Notes under the pieces: model-generated
The model's input: the letters and a program-made list of their open reading frames with translations, nothing else
Told to the model about the DNA's origin: nothing
Databases searched by the model: none
Shown here: positions 57,401 to 63,400 of the stretch, in pieces
How the letters are laid out: every line of letters begins with the position of its first letter
Position numbering within the stretch: the first letter of the stretch is position 1
Position numbers and translations under genes: made by a program
Assembly (NCBI GenBank): GCA_025267735.1
Contig: CM046295.1
Coordinates: 6,657,270 to 6,721,269, forward strand
Direction of reading: 5' to 3'
Length of the DNA stretch: 64,000 nt
From: Mactra quadrangularis
Lineage: Eukaryota; Mollusca; Bivalvia; Venerida; Mactridae

Positions 57401-60400
57401 CAGAAGAAAATGGTAATGTAGGAGACGGAAAAGCTGCTGGTAGTGATTTTGTTAAAACAGTTGCTGCATATAAATCACCTTTGGAAGAACCTGTCATCGA
57501 TGCTGTAGAAGGACGAAGCAATGAGGCTACAAAGACAAAGGTTGAGGAAGAAAGCAATTATGCTACTAAGAATGAGATTGATGAAGCAATTAAAATTGAC
57601 AGCTCTCATTGTGAACCTGAAGCTGAGACTTCGAATTGTGAAAGTGTGGTGCCTAAAAATAATGATGAGACAAGAATCGGTCTGGTACATGAAGAAAATA
57701 GTATTAATAGTGATGTAGGTGTTAATAAGGAAAGTATAGAAGTTCTTGTTGTTAATGATACTTACATTGAACAGCCTGAAACTGATTCTAAAAGGCAAAA
57801 TGATGGTGTAAGTGATGATGTTATGATCAATGCCAATTCATTAAGTGATAGTGTAAGTAAAAGAGTTGAACAAGCAAATAATGAGCTGGAACTAACTGAA
57901 AGTGAGATAGCTTCCAAAGCTATGGATATAAATGTGACTTCTAATGAATTGGAGAATGAAGTTCTTGATGCTACAGATGATGTACATGTACCAGAGGCAG
58001 TTGTTGAGAATAACCAGAATAAAGAGTATGATAAGAAAACAATGGAAATGGACTTGCCACATAGTACAACTGAAACTGAGTTTTCAAATAGTGGAAGTAT
58101 GGTGCCTAATGTAACTGACACTGCTATTGATGATGATAATATACAAGAAAAACATGATAAGGTTGCAGCTTCAATGAATGATGATGAAGTTGAACTGCAA
58201 TGTTTATCAGTAAATAATGATCCCCTGGCAGGAATGAGTGATGATAGTGAAAAAGTGCAAGAGTTGTCTGATAATAAAGATAATGATTTAATGGTGGATG
58301 GGAATGCATCTGAGGCTAATCTTTCTGATGCAGCATGTCATAAAGAAATAGAAGTGAATGCTTTTCCTGTTTCCCAAGAGGAGAGTGGTGATAGTAATGT
58401 TGATGAATTTTGTGAAAGTGACAGCAAGGTGAATGAGGTTAAACATGATAATACAATTTCAAAATTATTGAAGAACATTCATCTGAATGCTGGATATATG
58501 AATGATTTTACAATAAAAAAAGATTCTTCTTTAAACCAACCAAGTGATGTTTCTGATAAATCAGATAGTGCATCTAATGCAAAAGGTCAGAAAAGTGAAA
58601 ATGAAGATGCTAACACATTTGGTAGTAGTAAAGACAATTCAGTTGATTCTTCCGCATCAAATAAAAAAAGTTCAAGAGAACATGGTATCGTAGAAAACAA
58701 AACATATACCTCAGCTGAAAGTACAAAGGTTCAGAATATAACCCTGCAAAAAGAATCAAATGAGACAAAAGATACATCAAGGAAAACTCATTCAAAAGTT
58801 TCTAAGAGTAAAGAAAAAAGAAGCAAAGATAAGCCTAAAGCTGTTTCCGAAATAGATTTATCTATTGGCTTAGGCGTTAAACCTTTAGAAAATATGGAAA
58901 ATGAAGCAGATGAGACATCAAGGGAGTCTCAATCAAAATGTTCTAAAAGTAAAAGAAATAGAAGTAAAGATAAATATATAGCTAGTGAAGAAATAGCCAT
59001 ATCTTCTGACACAGGTGTGATACCTTTAGAAAATATGGAAAATGAATCAGATGAGACATTAAGAGAATCTAGATCAATAGTTTCTAAAAGTAAGGAAAAA
59101 AGTAGTAAAGATAAACAGAAAGAAACAGGTGTTTCACCTAACCTAGATGTGAACCCTTCAGAAAATGTAGCAAATGAGGTTTCTAACTCTAAGGCTAATG
59201 AACGGAAACCACAGTTATGTCATAGAAACACATTTGAAGTTGTTGCTGATGTGCATTATTCTATGGATGAAGAAGATTGTCGACCTAAAGTTTCCAAGTC
59301 AAAGAAATCGCTTGACAAAATTGATTTTAGTAAGAAAACATCTCATGACAAAATTGAAACGAGTAAAAAGTCATTGGATCATATTGATGTGGATAAAAAA
59401 TCACATAATGAGATAGATGACCTGAAGAAATCACATGATGAAATTGATGACCTAAGTAAGTCACAGGATAAAATAGATGATGTTATAATAGTGACTGATA
59501 AGAAAGACAAAAGTAGAAAGTCACGTGAGAAAAAGGACAAAAGTAAGAAATCTCACAATGAAATTGAGAAACATGAAAAATGTCATGATGAAATTAAGGG
59601 TGATAAGAAAACACGTGATGAAACTGAGGGAAGCAAGAAAACAAATGATAAAGTAAATGAAAAGTCACATGACCAAATGGAGGCAAGTAGGAAATCACAT
59701 GAAAAAACCACAGAAATGTCATGTGACCAAATTAAAGAAAGTAATAAATCTTATGATAAAGTAAATGAAAAGTCACATGACCAAATTGAGGCTAGTGAGA
59801 AAGCACAAGAAAAAAGCTTTGAAAAATCACATGATAAAGTGGAGTCAAGTAAAAAATCTCTTGAAAAAGTCAATGAAAAGTCACATGACAAAAAGGAGGA
59901 AGGTAATAAATCACATGATAAAATCAATGAGAAGCCACATGATCAAGGGGAGGCAAGTAAATCACATGATAGAGACAGTAAGGTTAAACTTAAGTCAAGT
60001 AAGAAGGCTAAAAAATCTAAATCCAAACATGATAAATATATACCCGATAGATTAATTCAAGGTCCTGATTATGATAATACTGTTCCTGGTGTGACGGAAC
60101 ATGATAACAGTACTGATAGTGTGGATGCTGGTCAGAACTTTATGGGAATTGAGGGCGATATTGCTGGAAGTGCATATGTCGAAGATTCAAAGAAGAAAAA
60201 CAAGAAAGAAAAGTCTAAAAGGGTTGATATTCCTGATAGGTTTATTCAGGGTCCTGATTATGATACCAATGCTCCTTCTACACATGAACAAGTTGCTGTT
60301 TTGCCATATACTGATAGTGTTATGACAGTTGAGTGCCAGGAACCTAATAACTCTATTGATATGTCAAATGCAGATGTAACCTCAAGTGAACTTGCTAGTG

Positions 60401-63400
60401 ATGTCGAAAAGGATGCATCAACCATTGATTCTAAAAATGGGACTGGAAATGAAATTGAAAAGGCTGAAATTGGTGAAGAGACTAGTCTACCAGAAAACAG
60501 TTACAGTGATGAAGATAATGCTGAAAATCTGGAGCAGCCTGTTCCAATAGCTGAGCTCTATGAGGAGAACCATGTTGTTCTTGAACCTGTACCGTATGAT
60601 GATAATAAAGATGTTCCTGAAATAAGGTTGCCAAGTGATGAAAAAGGAGTTCTTGAATCTGAGTTGCTAGATAATAAAAAAGTTGTTCTTGAACCTGTAC
60701 CGTATGATGATAATAAAGATGTTCCTGAAATAAGGTTGCCAAGTGATGAAAAAGTAGTTCTTGAATCTGAGTTGCTAGATGATAAAAAAGTTGTTCATGA
60801 ATCTGAGTTGCCAGGTGATGAAAAAGTAGTTTCTGAATCTGATTTGCCAGGTGATGAAAAAGTAGTTCTTGAATCTGAGTTGCTAGATAATAAAAAAGTA
60901 GTTCCTGAATCTGAGTTGCCAAGGGATGAAAAAGTAGTTTCTGAATCTGAGTTGCCAAGGGATGAAAAAGAAAATCCTGAATCTGAGTTGCCAGATGATG
61001 AAAAAGTAGTTACTGAGTCAAAATTGCCAGGTGATGAAAATTTAGTTTCTGAATCTGAGTTGCCAAGGGATGAAAAAGTATTTCCTGAGGCAAAATTGTC
61101 AGGTGATGAAAAAGTAGATCATGAGTCTAAATTGCCAGGTGATGAAAAAGTAGTTCCTGAGTTGCCAAGTGATGAAAATGTATTTCCTGAGTCAAAATTG
61201 CCAGGTGATGAAAATTTAGTTTCTGAATCTGAGTTGCCAAGGGATGAAAAAGTATTTCCTGAGGCAAAATTGTCAGGTGATGAAAAAGTAGATCATGAGT
61301 CTAAGTTGCCCAGTGATGAAAAAGTAGTTTCAGAGTCAAAGTTGCCAGGTGATGAAAAAGTAGTTCCTGAGTCAAAGTTGCCCAGTGATGAAAAATTAGA
61401 TCTAGAGTCAAAGTTGCCTGGTGATGAAAAAGAAGTCCATGATCCTGAGTTGCCAGGTGATGAAAAAGTAGTTCCTGAGTCAAAGTTGCCCAGTGATGAA
61501 AAAGTAGATCCAGAGTCAAATTTGCCTGGTGATGAAAAAGAAGTCCCTGATCCTGAGTTGCCAGGTGATGAAAAAGTAGCTTCTGAGTCTAAGTTGTCCG
61601 GTGATGAAAAAGTAGATCACATGTCTAAATTTCCTGGTGATGAAAAAGTAGTTCCTAAGTCAAAGTTGCCTGATGATGAAAAAGTAGATCTAGAGTCAAA
61701 GTTGCCTGGTGATGAAAAAGTAGTTCCTGAGTCAAAGTTGCCCGGTGATGAAAAAGAAGTCCATGATTCTGAGTTGTTAGGTGATGAAAAAGTAGTTCCT
61801 GAGTCAAAGTTGCCAGGCGATGTAATATTGGTTTCTGAATCTAACTTGCCAGACAATGAAAAAGTAGATCCTAAGTCTGGGTTGCCAAGTAATGAAAATG
61901 CAGTTCCTGAGTTGCCAGGTGATGTAGTTGTAGTTCCGGAGTCAAAGTTGCTAGGTGATGAAAAAGTTGTTCTTGAATCTGAGTTGTCTTGTGATGAAAA
62001 TGTAGTTCCTGAAACAAAGTTACCTAGTGATGAAAAAGTAGTACCTGAGTCTGAATTGCCTAATGATGAAAAAGAAGTTCATGAATCTGCACTTCCACCA
62101 TCAAATCAACACCAATATCAAGATTTAAGAAGTAGGAGTTTAAGCGATGTTTTATCAGACGGAAGGCTACCTCCAGATGGTGGAGAAGTTCTAATCAGTG
62201 CTAGAAATAGAACAGCTAGTCTGGGTAACCTGACAAAATATAAAACATTGACAGAATTTGATTGTAGAAAACAATTTTTTGAAACCAGGGGTAGAGTGAG
62301 CGGAGAGAGTCAGGATTTATCAATATTCAGAGAAAAATCTCGGCATTCCATAGATAAAAATACAACCACCATTATTGATGAAGGTCAAGGTCAACAGAAG
62401 GTCATTGAAAGTGAAGGTCAACTGCCATTATCTGAAGGTCAAGACCATCAGGTTGGCACACAAGGTGAAGGTCACCAGATAATATCTGAAGGTCAAGACC
62501 ATCAGGTTGGCACACAAGGTGAAGGTCACCAGATAATATCTGAAGGTCATGATCATCAGATTGTAACACAAGGTGAAGGTCACCAGATAATATCTGAAGG
62601 TCAAGGTCATAAGATTGTAACACAAGTTGAAGGTCACCAGATAATATCTGAAGGTCAAGGCGATCAAATTGGCACACAAGGTGATGGCCACAGTCATGTC
62701 AATGAAAATGACTTTCAAACTGATGGGAGACGGAATTCTGAATGTCTACAGTCCAATAACTACAGAAGGAGTATTGAACATGCAACCATTAAGGACATGT
62801 CAAACCTAACTGTGGTTGACATTGACCTTGACGGAGCAGGGGAGGAGTTTGAAGAAGAGGTTGGATGTGTAGATGCTGATGTGCTTTCAGTAAAGTTGAA
62901 AAAATGGTTGGCTGAAAGGCGGAGGTCATCACTTCAAGGTGAAACTGAACGATTTATAAAAGAGGCCTTTCCAGATGATATTTGCCCTACGCCAAGAAGA
63001 ATGCATCGCTTATGTGAACAGATTAAAAGAGAAACTAAAAGGAAAGATTCATTTATTAGGCAAAAGAATGAATCTATAGAAGGGGCTGCGCCGGGGTCAG
63101 GTCGAGATTTGTCTATCAGACGTTATGGGTCTGCTCAGAGTCAACGGAGTGTTGAATGCCTAGATAGGGAAATGACCCCTAGTCATCGGAGTCGTGATGG
63201 AAGCAGATCAAGACATCCTTCGATTGAAAGTATCGGAAGCCGAGGAGGCGGAGCTTCGCCAAAAGGAACGCCACACGCATCCCCATATGAGAGTATGGAA
63301 GATTTGCGATTTAAATGCCGGAAACCAGATTTTATCGAAGTAAGAAAATGTCAAAATGAGGCCAGGAACAGGAAAGCAGATTTTCTAATGAATGCTCATT

